64,000 nucleotides of DNA, taken from contig NC_079492.1 of the NCBI RefSeq assembly GCF_020520425.1, positions 146,227,861 to 146,291,860 on the forward strand. Reading direction: 5' to 3'. This document shows positions 33,148 through 45,946 of this stretch, one piece after another. The position numbers and the translations under genes are program-made. This stretch comes from Spinacia oleracea. Its lineage: Eukaryota > Streptophyta > Magnoliopsida > Caryophyllales > Amaranthaceae. The notes under the pieces were generated by a model, which was given only the letters and a program-made list of their open reading frames with translations, had not been told where the DNA came from and made no database searches. Positions within the stretch are counted from its first letter, which is position 1; every line of letters starts with the position of its first letter.

Positions 33148-33678
33148 CATATCAAGTGTGATGCATGGTTTATATATCAAAATATTAATTTTACACAAAA
33201 TTTTATATATAAGGGATACTACAATCCTTTACATTCACATAGAAAAATTATTTTTGTCGTTGCAAACATATTAATAATAATTTTGTTACAATATAAGATA
33301 CTACAACGTACAATATAATAAACCCTTATTATAAGATATAACCATTATAAAGTCTATGTTGGCTTATGGAGTTAGAAATCAAAATCATCTTTGCCCCTTC
33401 ACCCCAAATATGATATAATATGATATATTATTAGTAGAGCAAATATGCTTACCCACTTTGTTCGACCAAATATTCATTAAAAAATGGCATACTACACCCT
33501 CTTAACTCAATTGACCCATTTAAAAATTTATCTTATTCATCAACTTTTAAATCTAACTTAATATAAATCGTAAAATACGAAATTAAAATTTTACTAAGTT
33601 ATATGTATGTCTATTGTCTTATCTTGTTATATCACAAATTAATGTTTTTGTAATATCTAGTTTTGCATGTACAATTGC
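33148..33678 (+). repeat. 531-bp direct repeat, copy 1
   Basis: Nearly identical (about six differences noticed) to 36174-36704. Starts catatcaagtgtgatgcatg and ends gcatgtacaattgc. The first part resembles a Helitron 3' hairpin region in which the stem has diverged. Confidence 0.92.
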
Positions 33679-34140
33679 GGGGTGTGCCCTTAGCACGAAT
33701 AGTCCTTAGTTCAATTCACATAGACTCTCTAAACATATCCTACACTTGCGGTAGAATAAACAATGCACTCCGGCAATATTCAATAAGCTCAAAGTATGCT
33801 AGACATCCCGTACTATAGCATAATCATAATAACTTGCATGCGCAACACTCATACATGCATACCAACTTGAACAACATGCTTGACAAAATTCAACGATTAT
33901 AAAAGTCCATAATATGATAGTTCAACAGAATTTATAAAGCATTAATTAATTCATAACATGCTCGTTCACATAGATTCAATAACAATTCTCACATGCTTGT
34001 CTACACATCAAACATGAATTCCCAACACATAAGTTCACATGATTCGCATTCAATACACTTCATAAAGTCCTCAAGGGATGGGTGGTCACCCTAGTCTTGT
34101 ACGTACCTGGAATACCTAAGTACGGGGGCCATTGTGCGAA

Positions 34141-34215
34141 TCTATCTATATAATATACTAAAAGAGAGGAAATCAATGTGGTGATGACAAATGTCACTCA
34201 TTGATTGACCTCTCT
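34141..34215 (+). mobile_element. second Helitron-type 5' terminus with subterminal hairpin
   Basis: A then TCTATCTATATAATATACTA at 34141, followed by a long palindrome: aaaagagagg...aatcaatg, loop, cattgatt...cctctctttt. The same structure in reverse orientation occurs at 37102-37020. Confidence 0.6.
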
Positions 34216-34773
34216 TTTAATATTAATTAATTAATATGTAATTGTTTTTGTCATATTTAACTTATTGTATTTTAGGTAACAATAACTAATATGGAAAAAT
34301 AGATAAATAATTAAAAGATATTTTTACTAATTTATATAGAGAATTTCCTATATATGTATATATAATCAAATTCTACACATAATCTAATTCAAACATACAT
34401 CGCATATGTTAGGTTTAGTATTTGAAATTTATACGGTTTATAACAACCAATATATGACATAAAAATTAGTCACTTATAACAAAAACTATCATATAATCTA
34501 TTTATCTTAGGTACTAACCCGAAGTTTACCATTTATACGTTTGGCCTAAATAGTTAACCGGTATTTGCCTGTTATTCTAGGTTTCATACGTAGTGTATAA
34601 ATAAATGGTTAGTTAGCCAATACAATTGATTCATCACCAGTTAAAAATAGATTTGAGATATTTATACACACCATTTAACATTAAGGTATATTGTTAAAAC
34701 CTTATATTTGACACATTTTTCGGAGGTATTAAGTTTTAACAAGTGTAATATATATAGAATCTTAGTGCATACG

Positions 34774-36172
34774 TGTAATACCTCATATTTTTCGTAATTT
34801 ATAAATATATTTTATTATAAAATATATTTATAGGAATTTGTATGAAATTAATTTCATTTAATGAGGATTAAATGTGTTTTTATTTTAATTAATTTAATTA
34901 TTAATTATTTACGAAAACCGTATTTTTATTAAATAAATTCAACAAATTTATTTAATCGGGATTTGTTGGGTCGTATTTTGAAAATGAATTTAATTTAATC
35001 AAAGCCCAGTTAAATTCCTTGATCAAACCCAACAAGGCTTGCAAGGAATTAATATTAAACAAGCCCGTAAGCAAGCCCAACCTTAAACCCTAAAACCTAG
35101 CCCATAAAGGGATGAGAACCTATAAATACCCCTCCCCTTCATGAGATCCCCAACCTTAATTTCTGAATTTTCTCTCTCCTCTCTCTCTCCTCTTTCGTCC
35201 GCCCTTTTCTTCAGCCACAAGGCACGAGCCTTGCTTGCTCATGTGCTTGCTCGAGTGCCTTGTGTCGTGTGCCCAGAACGCGCCTCACGCGCACCCTCGC
35301 TGCATCTCTCTCGCCTCACCTTGCAGCCAGTGCGTAGCAGTCGTGGATCGTTGCTATTGTTGTGCCTCGCGTGCCCCTCTCCCTCTCGCCCTCGCCCTCG
35401 CAGCCAGCGCCAACACTCGTGCTCGTTGTTGTTGCTGTGTCGCTGCCTCTCGCCCAGGCCCTCGCTCGCCCACTTGCCCACAACACAGCGGCTGCCCGCA
35501 CGATGTGGCTGCTGTGTTGTGCGCGACTTGTGCTGCGTGTCGTGCTCTTGTTGTTGCCTCACCGTCGCTGCCCACACACACAACACATCAATTGTTGTGT
35601 GTGTGTTGTTGATTGTTGATAATCAAATTGTATACTTTCAAACTTTTCAATTTTTCAGTTTTAAATTGTTTTAATTATTTAATTGTGATTATTTAATTAT
35701 TTGGAGTATTTAAATTGATTGGAACGGTTATGAACACCGTGTTTTAATATTTAGTATTCGAATTGATGAGATTGGTTTTGATTCAAAAGAATTATAATTA
35801 TCAGATTTAAAGGTTAATTAAAGTGTCAATTTTTAAGGTCAAAACATGATTTTATTAATGATCCACTAGTAGGATTTTAATTCCGATTGTTCAAGCGATT
35901 GATTCACATAATTTAATGACGATTTAAATTATGGGAATCAACTTAATTTTTTAGATTTGTTGTTAAGCTTTAAAGGGTTGATTTTAATGATTTTTAAACC
36001 TAAAAAGTCAATGTTTTATGCTAGGACTTGAGTTGACTATTTGAGACTATTAAATTGATGAATAACGATTAATTTCTAATTAAACCAAGGGTTTTAGTTT
36101 CTTAAATAGTTGCTGGAAATTTAGTAAACATGATTAATAATTAAGTTTCTCCTTTGTGTTTATAGGAGTTTT
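34774..36172 (+). mobile_element. probable solo LTR of a Ty3/gypsy (chromovirus-like) element
   Basis: Starts TGTAATACC, has a TATA box (tataaata near 35122) and a C/T-rich leader after it, and lacks any adjoining internal region: the layout of an isolated LTR. No coding content; the open frames over 35141-35674 reflect its GC-rich leader. Target duplication not found and 3' limit approximate. Confidence 0.5.
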
Positions 36173-36173
36173 G

Positions 36174-36704
36174 CATATCAAGTGTGATGCATGGTTTATA
36201 TATCAAAATGTTAATTTTACACAAAATTTTATATATAAGGGATACTACAATCCTTTACATTCACATAGAAAAATTATGTTTGTCGTTGCAAACATATTAA
36301 TAATAATTTTGTTACAATATAAGATACTACAACGTACAATATAATAAACCCTTATTATAAGATATAACCATTGTAAAGTCTATGTTGGCTTATGGAGTTA
36401 GAAATCAAAATCATCTCTGCCCCTTCACCCCAAATATGATATAATATGATATATTATTAGTAGAGCAAATATGCTTACCCACTTTGTTCGACCAAATATT
36501 CATTAAAAAATGGCATACTACACCCTCTTAACTCAATTTACCCATTTAAAAATTTATCTTATTCATCAACTTTTAAATCTAACTTAATATAAATCGTAAA
36601 ATACGAAATTAAAATTTTACTAAGTTATATGTATGTCTATTGTCTTATCTTGTTATATCACAAATTAATGTTTTCGTAATATCTAGTTTTGCATGTACAA
36701 TTGC
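36174..36704 (+). repeat. 531-bp direct repeat, copy 2
   Basis: Partner of 33148-33678; 2.5 kb of other repeats, including the probable solo LTR, separate them. Confidence 0.92.
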
Positions 36705-37102
36705 ATGGATATAATATGAAGCATATCAGTTGCGTTGACACATAATCTGTATGCCGTAGTAATTCCATTTAATGTTTACTAATTACTAATACATAAATTA
36801 TAAATATATTTTTTAGTTTAGCAACAATATCTTTTAAAAATATACTTCGTAATAAGGTGTTGAACTGAAGTATATCCTCGTATAATTTATTTGTTTAATT
36901 AGGAAGGGGAAAAGAGCAGGAAAATATTTTTAGTATGTTTATTATCAACAGAATCTTTAGATTTATAATGAAAATCAATAATATTTTTCCTAAATTTAAG
37001 TGTTTTAATTATTATTTTTTAATTAAAAGAGAGGCGAATCAATGAGTGACATTTGTCATCACCACATTGACTCCTCTCTTTTAGTATATATATATATATA
37101 GA

Positions 37103-37570
37103 TTATACTTAGTCAATACTTATTTTTCCCGAACTTATCTGAACTTATCTAAACTTATTTTTCCTGAAATAAGTGGAAATAAAGTGAACAGAACATCGCC
37201 GGAGCATATAACCCTAGCAAAAGTTAATTTTTTTAGCTGAACTAAACTAAAATAAATTGAACTAAACTAAATGATTAGTAAATAGTAAATAGTAAATAAT
37301 AAATCATATAATAAAGAATACTTTTTTGGGAAGCAAAGAATATATGTGGGTCCATGGTTAAGTGAGAAATTATATAATATTAGTAGAAGTATGATATTTA
37401 GAGAAACGGAGCGAGTATTAAGGGACGACTTTGGAAGGAAAGCGGAGCGACTATTGAAGGATGAGGGGAGTAAATAACAAATAATGTTTACTTTTGGGGC
37501 TACAATTCCTCCCTACTACCAAAGTGTCTAGCCCACACATTAACCTGACCCAGATTGAGCTAAGAGTAGG
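37103..37570. other. repeat remnants, no gene
   Basis: Begins with ctgaacttatct-type words of the Tourist-like family (37110-37200), then AT-rich sequence with gagaaacggagcgagtatta-like MITE end text near 37400. Confidence 0.4.
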
Positions 37571-37571
37571 T

Positions 37572-39152
37572 GTGTCAATTTGGACTAACAGTCGGGTTTG
37601 GGTCGAGTGAATCACAGCGGGTTGAAACGAGTTCATTTGGCTAACGGGTCGGAATGGATCGAGATTTTAAGTACAGGTTTCTATCAGGCCTGTCAGGTTC
37701 ATATCGGACTAAGTTATAATCGGATTGGAACATGCATGTCGGCTTACAGATGGATAAAGCCGGATTGTAACGGGTTCAATCATATCAGGGTCAGACTCAT
37801 ATCGAATCAGGTTCATATCTAGCCGGGTTCATTGGATAGCGGTCAGAAACAGGTCGTGTTGAACAGGTTAAACTAGATTACATTGCGTTTGGGCTCTTGT
37901 CTGTTTGGGTTCTTATCAGTTCAGGTTAATATCGTTTTAGATAAATCAATAGAGGGATGAAATTGGTAGTAGGCTGTAATTCGTGTCGGGTCAATTTGTG
38001 TCCATATTATAAAATCACCCTATTCGAGTTAATACGAAAATCACAATTTCCAGTTTGGTTATAAATTATAATACTAATGCCTTATTTAAGGGACATGGAC
38101 GATGGCTTACTTTTAAAAGTGTTAAGAAATTAACATCAACAGAGTTGGTGAGTAAATTGTGTATAACTTGGTTTAATAATCGATAGAGATAAACTAATAT
38201 CACTTTGTATAAAACAAATATTTATTAATGAACTAATAACGTTATAACTAATAATTAATAATGATGAATGGATAAATAATAAATTTTTAAATTAAATTTT
38301 GTAAATGCAAGTCTCACGTATATTCATATTGGTTTAAACAACAACGAGACAAAAAAATTCAACAACCAAATGAGACAAACAAGTTTAATTGTTAATGAAT
38401 TGAGTCAATTTAATTAAACAACACTGATTATTTGGTTGGTTATAAGCTGAAATTGTACTTCGTATTAAATTAGATCAATTTAATTTAAACATAAACGACT
38501 TAAGTAAGTTTAGCTCACAACATGTTCAAACAACAACGAGTCAATTAACGAATCAAATGAGTTCAGTTGTCAACAACTTCAATCAATCGGTTGAATGCGA
38601 ATCAAAAGAGTGTAAGACTAATAAAATAATAAGAATATGAGTCTGTGACTACATAAGTTTTATAACGGTTTGTGTTAAACATATTAAGGGTTGTAAATGG
38701 TTTAGGTTAAACGGTTACAACTAGTAAACGGTTCGGGTTAAACAGGTTAATTACGCGTTGTAAATAGTTTGGGTTAAATGGGTTACGGTTAGTAAACGGT
38801 GCGGGTTAAATAGGTTACGGGTCGTAAATGATTCAGAATAATCGGGTTACAAGTTGAAACAGTTCGGGTTGTAAATGGTTTGAATTAAACATGTTTTCTT
38901 CGGGATGAAACGGATGGGGTCATTAATGGGTTTCATATCCATTTGGTTCGGGTTGCCGCTAAACGTTTGTTATTAGGTTTTGGATCTAAATCAGTTTATT
39001 ATTCAGGTTGGTTCGGATTCGGGTATATTATAATCGGATCGGATCAAGTACGTAATGGGTTCCAACTCGCGGGTTATAAACAGTTTGGATTCCAAATGAT
39101 TGGACAAAACTAAGGAGTTTAACGATTCGGGTTGAGAATTGACAGCTCTAGC
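37572..39152. repeat. TIR-like element rich in cgggtt words, about 1.6 kb
   Basis: Starts tgtgtcaatttggac and ends gagaattgacagctc, a short imperfect inverted repeat; the interior is crowded with gggtt, cggatc and aaacgg words in one orientation. Likely a non-autonomous DNA transposon related to 18745-19212. No ORF of note. Confidence 0.45.
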
Positions 39153-39310
39153 TTTGAGTGATTCAAGCCCCAATAGAACGCTTCATTTTACGTATATACC
39201 TATAAAGAAAATGGGACTTCCTCAACAGCCCAATATTATTGCCTTTTCTCAATACTAAAAGAAAGTTTTTCAGTTCTCTACTGTATCACTATGTTTCTTA
39301 AAAAAAATTA

Positions 39311-39556
39311 GGCTCCGTTTTATTGGACTTATTTTGACTGAACTTATATTTATCTAAACTTTTTTGAATTTAACTGGACTTATCTGAACTTAACTGAACT
39401 TATTTTATCTGAAAAAAACTTATTGTATCTGAAATAAACTTATTTGTGTGTGAAAATGCATGAAAAAAACTTATTTTTGTTGATTTTATATTATCTGAAC
39501 TTATCTGAACTTATTTTGTCTGAAATAAGTCAAAATAAATCGAACAGAACAGAGCC
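39311..39556. mobile_element. Tourist-like MITE, 246 bp
   Basis: Ends ggctccgttttattggactt and aaataaatcgaacagaacag-agagcc, with TTA at 39308-39310 and 39557-39559. Interior built of 'ctgaacttat' words. Confidence 0.82.
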
Positions 39557-39649
39557 TTACTTGGTACACAAAAGACATTTCTAGGCTAAAAAACCCGTTA
39601 AATCTAACTTCTACTACGCATGGTTAACTCATTCACTCCGAGGTTGTTT

Positions 39650-39890
39650 TTTCGCGTATCAGATATGTGTGGAAACACACATATCAGCTAAAAGACAAAT
39701 AGCTAAAAGACAAAATAGGAAGTAACATTTTGTAAAAAAAAGTACCATTCTATAAAAAATAGTATCATTCTGTAAAAAAAAGGTACCATTTTTGTGTTAA
39801 AAATTACCATTTAATTTCTTTTTTGTCATTTTTCCTATTTTGTATTTTGCTATGATATGTATTTGCAAACACATATCTGATATCCGAAAA
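39650..39890. mobile_element. MITE with tatcagatatgtgt ends
   Basis: ttttttcgcgtatcagatat at the left and atatctgatatccgaaaat at the right form an inverted pair; 'gtaccattctgtaaaaaa' repeats fill the centre. Superfamily not determined. Confidence 0.55.
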
Positions 39891-40829
39891 TACTTCTTCC
39901 ATTCACTCTCTTCCTCACTGCTTACCTCTATTTTCCCCCTTAAAACTCACATTTTTATCCGTCAACAAACCTTCCCTTTCTCATTTCTCTACGGAATCCA
40001 CCGCAATACGACAAATCATCTTTGAGCCCCCATGGAGTATGAATTACTTCTCATTTATTTTTAATAGCGGATATAAACATCATATCACATTATAGCGGTG
40101 TCAGGATTTTTTTATTAAAGGTTCGAAATTTTGAAACGCATATGAAAAAAATCAAACCCGACAATCCAAAATCCTTATTACAACTGATAATATGACGGTG
40201 CATATATAGGCCAAATAACATTAAAAAAATTACAGATGAACTCGAAGAAATGATGTTTTAGTTTGAACCTTTCATCTAATATCAACCTATTCAAATCATA
40301 ATTTCTATCTAACAAAAATTTAAATTGTAAAGCAACAAGTGGGTTATAACTCTAAACTAAAATCTAACATTATATTGTTGAAATAACTAATTTAGCAACT
40401 TTAAATCAATTGAATGGAAAAGGTAATTGTAAATGTCAAAACAAAAAAAAAAAATTATTGGAGAGATTTTATATGTTTTGGTTTTCGAGATGTAAAGAAA
40501 GAAGAAAAAAAGGAAACAGAAAAGAAATGGGGCAGGATCCGAAACAATTCCAAACAAGAAAAAGAGCGATTTGACTAAAATATTACAAATTTAGAATAAT
40601 TATTATTTACGTCGTATTTATTATTGCCATAATATATGCTAACACTTATTTTCATATATTATAAATAAAATAGGGTCAACGTGAATTATGTGAATAGCAA
40701 AAAAGGTCAAACCGTTGCGAGTTTTCCGGGACAAAGGGAGTAGTATAAAGAAAAGATTGTGTTTTACTTCATCTTAAAAAAAAGGAATTAATGCATTAAG
40801 CTGTTGACCTCCCTCCTCCGTAATTTGTA
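39891..40829. other. intergenic with a truncated hAT-like end
   Basis: agcggtgtcaggatttttt followed by aaaggttcgaaatt near 40095 resembles the start of the hAT element at 270, but I find no partner end. No gene seen. Confidence 0.4.
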
Positions 40830-41047
40830 CTTCCTCCATTTCTATATAGTTGCAATACTTCCCTAAAATGGAAATGTCACAATAGTTGCAATACACCTAC
40901 AATGGAAATATTTTTTACCAAAATTTACAATTTTACACATAAGATAAAGTAAGTAATGTGACTAAAGTGGTTGTGGCCCCACTCAAGTATCACTTTCTTA
41001 AATACCGTGTAGAAGGGTATGTTGCAACTATAAAGAATCGGAGGAAG
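40830..41047. mobile_element. Stowaway-type MITE, 218 bp
   Basis: Ends cttcctccatttctatatag and ctataaagaatcggaggaag, flanked by TA at 40828-40829 and 41048-41049. Confidence 0.82.
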
Positions 41048-41116
41048 TACTTGTTTACTCGATGAATGAATCATGTTTCTGGTAATGGGTAGCCGTGAAC
41101 AACTTTTAATGTGTTT

Positions 41117-41292
41117 TTTTTTTTTTTTTTTTTTGGTGTGAGCACCCGGTTCACCTTTTGGCTAATTCGGATTCGGGACGAGTTTTGGGTGGATAGGTTC
41201 CTATCCCCTCCCAATTACTGTTGCGGGGGATCGATCACGGGTTCTCCTACCAAATTTAGCCCCAATCACCACTGAACCAACATGCAATTGGT
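41117..41292 (-). mobile_element. tRNA-derived SINE with poly(A) tail
   Basis: On the minus strand: an A box TGGTTCAGTGG, a B box-like GATCGATCCCC about 35 bp on, and a poly(A) tail (the T run at 41114-41134). The target duplication is acttttaatgtgttt (41102-41116) and acttttaaatgtgttt (41293-41308). About 175 bp, non-coding. Confidence 0.85.
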
Positions 41293-41453
41293 ACTTTTAA
41301 ATGTGTTTAGTTGCTATCATTTTCAGCTGAACGCAAGCTTGTTTGTATTATGTCATCCACGTTGACTTAAGTCTTAAGTTATTAATTACCCTTTAAAGCG
41401 AAAAGCTTTCCTTAAATTTTTTTTTTTTTTTTTGAAAGGTAAGGAGAATATAC

Positions 41454-44400
41454 TTAGGAGCCTCTCCGCACGAGAGTCACTCCTGAGTAATCATTACACA
41501 AGATAGTAGCTAATCTCTGGCTATTAGTAGGATCTATATACATATTTCCAACAATTAGGTGACCGACATTCGCTATCCAATCTGCAGCCGAATTTGCTTC
41601 TCTGAAAATGTGCTTGATATCCCACGTGGTAAAGAGGGTGAGGAGATGTTTGATATCAGAAATAATGTTACTGATCTTCCAAGGAGTAGACCACACCCCT
41701 TTAACTGCATTAATGATAAGAAGATTATCACCTTCGATAAGGAGATTATCGATCTGAAGACGCCTAGCTTCTTGTAGACCTTTGTGGAGAGCGATGGCTT
41801 CAGCCATGAAGGCTTGAGTTTGACCAAGATTAAAAGTACATGCTGAAATTGAAATTCCTTCATTATTACGGATGATGATTCCTGCTGCTGCTGAAGAAGA
41901 TTTACTGGAGCCGTCGAAGTTGAGTTTGAAGGTGCCAAATGGAGGGGGGTACCAGCGAACCATGATTGGAGGGGAAGGGAGAGGTGGAGGGGTGGAATTG
42001 AGGGTAGTGATAGGGGTGCCCGTAAGCTGGTGATAGTCAAGTTGGAGACGAGATTGCCATTCATGGTAAGCAGAGTTTGCCTTGTAGAAAACCCGGAATG
42101 GGTTGAAGGACGCATTGTTGAAGGTACAATCGTTTCTTTCCTTCCAAAGGGACCAAATTAGGAAGGTGAACTTACATAAAGCAGAGGGGTACTTCCTGAG
42201 AAGGGTTAGATTTTCAAGAAGGTCGTGGGAGGTGATAAAATAATCCAGCCAGTGTTTAGTTAATTGGAGATCCCACAAGAGTTTAGAGGAAGGGCATTGA
42301 ATGAAAAGATGATTCATAGTTTCAGCATAAGTATCACAAAGTGGACAAACATCAAAAGGCAGGATATTACGTTTCTGGAGTGTACTTCGTACAGGAATGC
42401 TATTATGGCAAATTTGCCATATAAAAATAGCAATTTTAGGTGGGACGTCTAAGCTCCAGATCCAGTTATAGTTCCAAGTATGGGAATAGAAAGGTAACCC
42501 ATGAGCTATCCAAGTCGCGGATTTGACGGAAAACTCTCCCGTCGAAGTAGCTCCCCAAATTGGAGAATCCTCAAGGTCTCTAGTTGGAATAGGTAATCCC
42601 TTAATTTTCATAGCTAAGGCGGGAGGAACTATAGATTTTAATTTATCACTATCCCATTCGTGGTTAGGGAGGATGAAATCAGCAACACGTAGATTCGAAT
42701 TAACTGTATTGATATTCAATTTTAAGTGACTAAGGAGATTATCCTGGATAACCCAGTTGTCAAGCCAGAAATTAATAGATTTGCCGTTCCCGAGTTTCCA
42801 ACGAATACCTTTGCGCAGAATCTCTCTTTGGCAAAGGATATGACGCCAGATAGAGGAGTCTTTTGGTTTAGGAATATATTCAAAAAAGGTTGAGTTGGAG
42901 AGATATTTTTTCCTAATTAATGAGACCCAGAGGTTTTCTTCGTTCATTAAGATTTTCCAGCCAAGCTTCGCAAGGAAGGCTTGGTTAAGAGGTCTTGTTT
43001 TCCTGAGCCCTAGACCCCCTAGACTTTTAGGTTGACAAATCTTGTTCCATGAGATAAGCGGGGTATGGTTAGAGGAAGCGGATTGTTTCCAGAAGAAGTT
43101 ACGATGGATAGAGTCTAAATTCGAGCATGTTTTTTGAGGTAATAAGAAGGAGGAGCAGACGTAAGCCGGTAGTGCTTCGAGATTACTTTGAATGAGGGTA
43201 GACCTACCTGCTTTAGAAAGGAAATTTGCATGCCAATGGTTGATCCGAGAGATATTTTTCTGGATTATCGCATTATAGTCTGATTTGGAAGGTTTAAATG
43301 AAGAGAAGTGGGCACCTAGATATCTTCCGAGTGAGGCAGATTTAGTCATAGAGAAATTCCCAGCAAGTAAATCTCTACGGGAATGTTCTATTTTTTTGAG
43401 AAGATGATCGCCGATTTATGAAAATTGACTAGTTGACCTGATAAGGTGCAGAAGGAAGTTATCACAGATTTTAAATGATTTGTAGCTGATGAAGTAGCTT
43501 TAACAAACAGAAGACTGTCGTCAGCAAACAGGAGGCAGGGAATTTTCGGAGTGAGAGGGGCAATACGGATTCCAATTCCTGAGTTCGGAAGTGTGCTACT
43601 TTGGGAAAGCATAAAAATGAAAACTTCCATACAGATAAGAAAGAGATACGGGGATAGAGGGTCTCCTTGGCGGATACCTCTCGAAGGTAAGAAGTGATGC
43701 GTTGTAGAGCCGTTGATTTTAAGAGAGTAAGAGACTGTTGTAACACAAGCTTTAATCCAGGTAATCCACTTGTCCGGGAATCCAAGGGCGTAAAGGGCGG
43801 CCCAAAGGAAGTCCCATTCGATTCTATCATAAGCTTTTTCCATATCGAGTTTAAGCGCACACCATCCAACCTTTGAAGTGGATTTTTGGAAGGTATTTAA
43901 AATTTCTTGTGCTATCAGTAAATTATCGTGGATAGAACGTTCGGCCGTAAAGGCATTCTGATAGGGGCTTATGTGATGTTGGAGAATAGGTCTTAGTCGG
44001 TTGACTAATAATTTCGATATTGCTTTATAGATGGTATTACATAGGCTGATGGGTCGAAAATGATTGGGATTTTCTGGGTTATCGTTTTTTGGAATAAGAG
44101 CAATTATGGTGTGATTCAGGGCTTTGGGGAGTTTGGCATGGTAGAAAAAGCCCTTGATTGCAGTAGTAACTTCTGGAGCAATTATTGGCCAGTAAGCTTT
44201 AAAAAACTGCGGACCAAACCCATCCGATCCCGGAGATTTGAGCGGATCCATTGAGAAGAAAGCTTCTTTAATTTCATCATCAGAGTAGGGTTGGATGAGA
44301 TCGTTTTGTTGTTCCTGAGAAATCCAATGTGGCAGAAAGGAGAGATCAAGTTGTCTATTAGGATCTGAAGTGGATACGAACCGATGTTTGAAGGATTTAA

Positions 44401-45595
44401 GAAGACAATCTTGGACCGTGGTGGGATCGGATTCCCATTGTCCTAAATCGTTTTGTAGACGATAGATCGTGTTCCTGGCCGACTGGGATTTGATTTTTTG
44501 GTGAAAGAAACGGGTGTTTCGATCACCTTGGGTAAGCCATTGTTTTTTACTAAAACTCTTCCAGGTGGATTGACCGAAAGCAAGTAATTTTTCTCGTTGT
44601 TTAATCATTCGAAGGAGGTGATCCTGAAGGATATTATTGAAAGGTTGAATTATTAATTTTGTTTGCAATTCCGTGATTTTGTCGCTATTTTTTTGTAACT
44701 TAGTAATATGATTCCCATATTTTGTTTTTGCCCAATCCCGAAGGCGAAGCTTAATATTATAAAGTTTAGATCGGATCCTGTAAAAACGAGAGCCTTCCTG
44801 TCGGACTCTCCATTCTTTTTTAACAATGTCATGAGAGTCTTGATCAAGCGTCCACATGTTGTTAAAGCGGAAAAGGCGATTAGAATGGATGTATTCAGAG
44901 TTTGAGTCAAATATGACAGGAGCGTGATCAGATACCGAAAAAATACCATACTTAACGGTGCTCTTAGGAAAAAGGTTGTAAAAATGTGAATCAACAATGG
45001 CGCGATCAATACGTTCAAGGAGGGAGGAGTCTTGATTAGATTTCCAGGAGTACGCCGTTTGTACACAAGGAACATCGACAGCTTGGTGGTTAGACAGAAA
45101 GGTCGGGAGGCGTTTACATTGATGTGAGTGAATGGGGTTCCCCCCCAGTTTATCAATTGGGGAGAGGAGTTCATTAAAGTCCCCAATAAGGAGCCATGGG
45201 AGAGTGGTGTTTGCATAGAAGGAGGAGAGATCATCCCAAAAGAGCGATTTTTCCTCCTCTTTTGTTGGGCAATAGATACCTGATACGAGGAGAGTGGTGT
45301 GAGTTGGTTTATATAGAATTGTTAAATGTGCACATCTGGGTGTTAAAGTTGTATTCAAAACCTTGATGTTATCTTCATTCCAAAGCGCCCAAATACCCCC
45401 ACAATGATTGACAGGGTCGATAATGAGATGTTTCTGGAATCGAGTCGCTTTAGTTATAGTTTGGCTGTTGATATTATTTGTTATTGTTTCAATCACAAAA
45501 CATAAGTCCGGTTTTTCTTGATATTTTAGGTTCATTAGTTCTGCTATGGCGTGATCACGTTTACCACCTCGGATATTCCATGCACAAATTTTCAT
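41454..45595 (-). pseudogene. LINE ORF2: endonuclease, reverse transcriptase, RNase H (one frameshift)
   Basis: The first part (735 residues, 45595-43388) has an APE-type endonuclease (MKICAWNIRGG, LIGDFNE, RIDRAIV, SDHAPVI), then the RT with LIPKNDNPENPNHFRPISLC, KLDMEKAYDRIEW, GIRQGDPLSPYLF and catalytic FADD. It stops at an A-run (43388-43397) where one base appears to be lost. The second part (43349-41454, 631 residues) resumes with SLGRYLGAHF, a zf-RVT region (CPLCDTYAETMNHLFIQC) and a plant-type C-terminal RNase H (NFDGSS, AEAIAL, EGDNLL, REANSAADW). RNase H-bearing L1s are a known plant group. The product would nick target DNA and copy RNA by target-primed reverse transcription. Confidence 0.92.
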
Positions 45596-45946
45596 AATAA
45601 TTTGGAAATGAGAAAATTGTTCGTTGACATACAGTTTTTGACATAATGTGTACTAATAGGTGTGAAGTGTTGTTCCTGAAGCACAAAGGAATAAAGAAAG
45701 AAAAGATACAAGGCGGATTTAGAAATCCGGTCCCGATAAGGAGTAGAATCCTTAGGCAATTCAATAGCAGAGCTTTGGCTCTGGTTCACAATATTAAACA
45801 AAAACAAGGCGGATTTTAAAATCCGGTTCCGATAAGGATTGAAGTCCTTAGGCAAGTCCGTAGCAGAGTTTAAAGTCTGAGTTGACAAAATAAAAACCCA
45901 AAAAAGTTCAAAGCAAAGAGAGTCCTTATACAAGCGGAATGAAAAA

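Larger units (their letters stand above)
31788..37102 (-). mobile_element. Helitron-type region (3' end at 31788, 5' end at 37102)
   Basis: Minus-strand 3' terminus: a perfect hairpin ccgtgc-atc-gcacgg (31800-31814), then gcactatactag, CTAG ending at 31788 with T next outside. Minus-strand 5' terminus: A then TCTATATATATATA at 37102. Both match the plant Helitron A|TC...CTAG|T rule. Whether they belong to one 5.3-kb element or to several nested ones is uncertain, because a second 5' end lies at 34141 on the plus strand and other repeats intervene. No Rep/helicase coding sequence is visible. Confidence 0.55.

Noticed and set aside
35141-35674. Overlapping ORFs on both strands in GC-rich DNA
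   Set aside because: Low-complexity Ser/Leu/Cys- or Arg-rich translations in several frames at once, lying in the leader of a probable solo LTR.
33148-36704. Calling the 531-bp repeats LTRs of one element
   Set aside because: Ends lack TG...CA, there is no primer site or purine tract next to them, and the middle is a mosaic.
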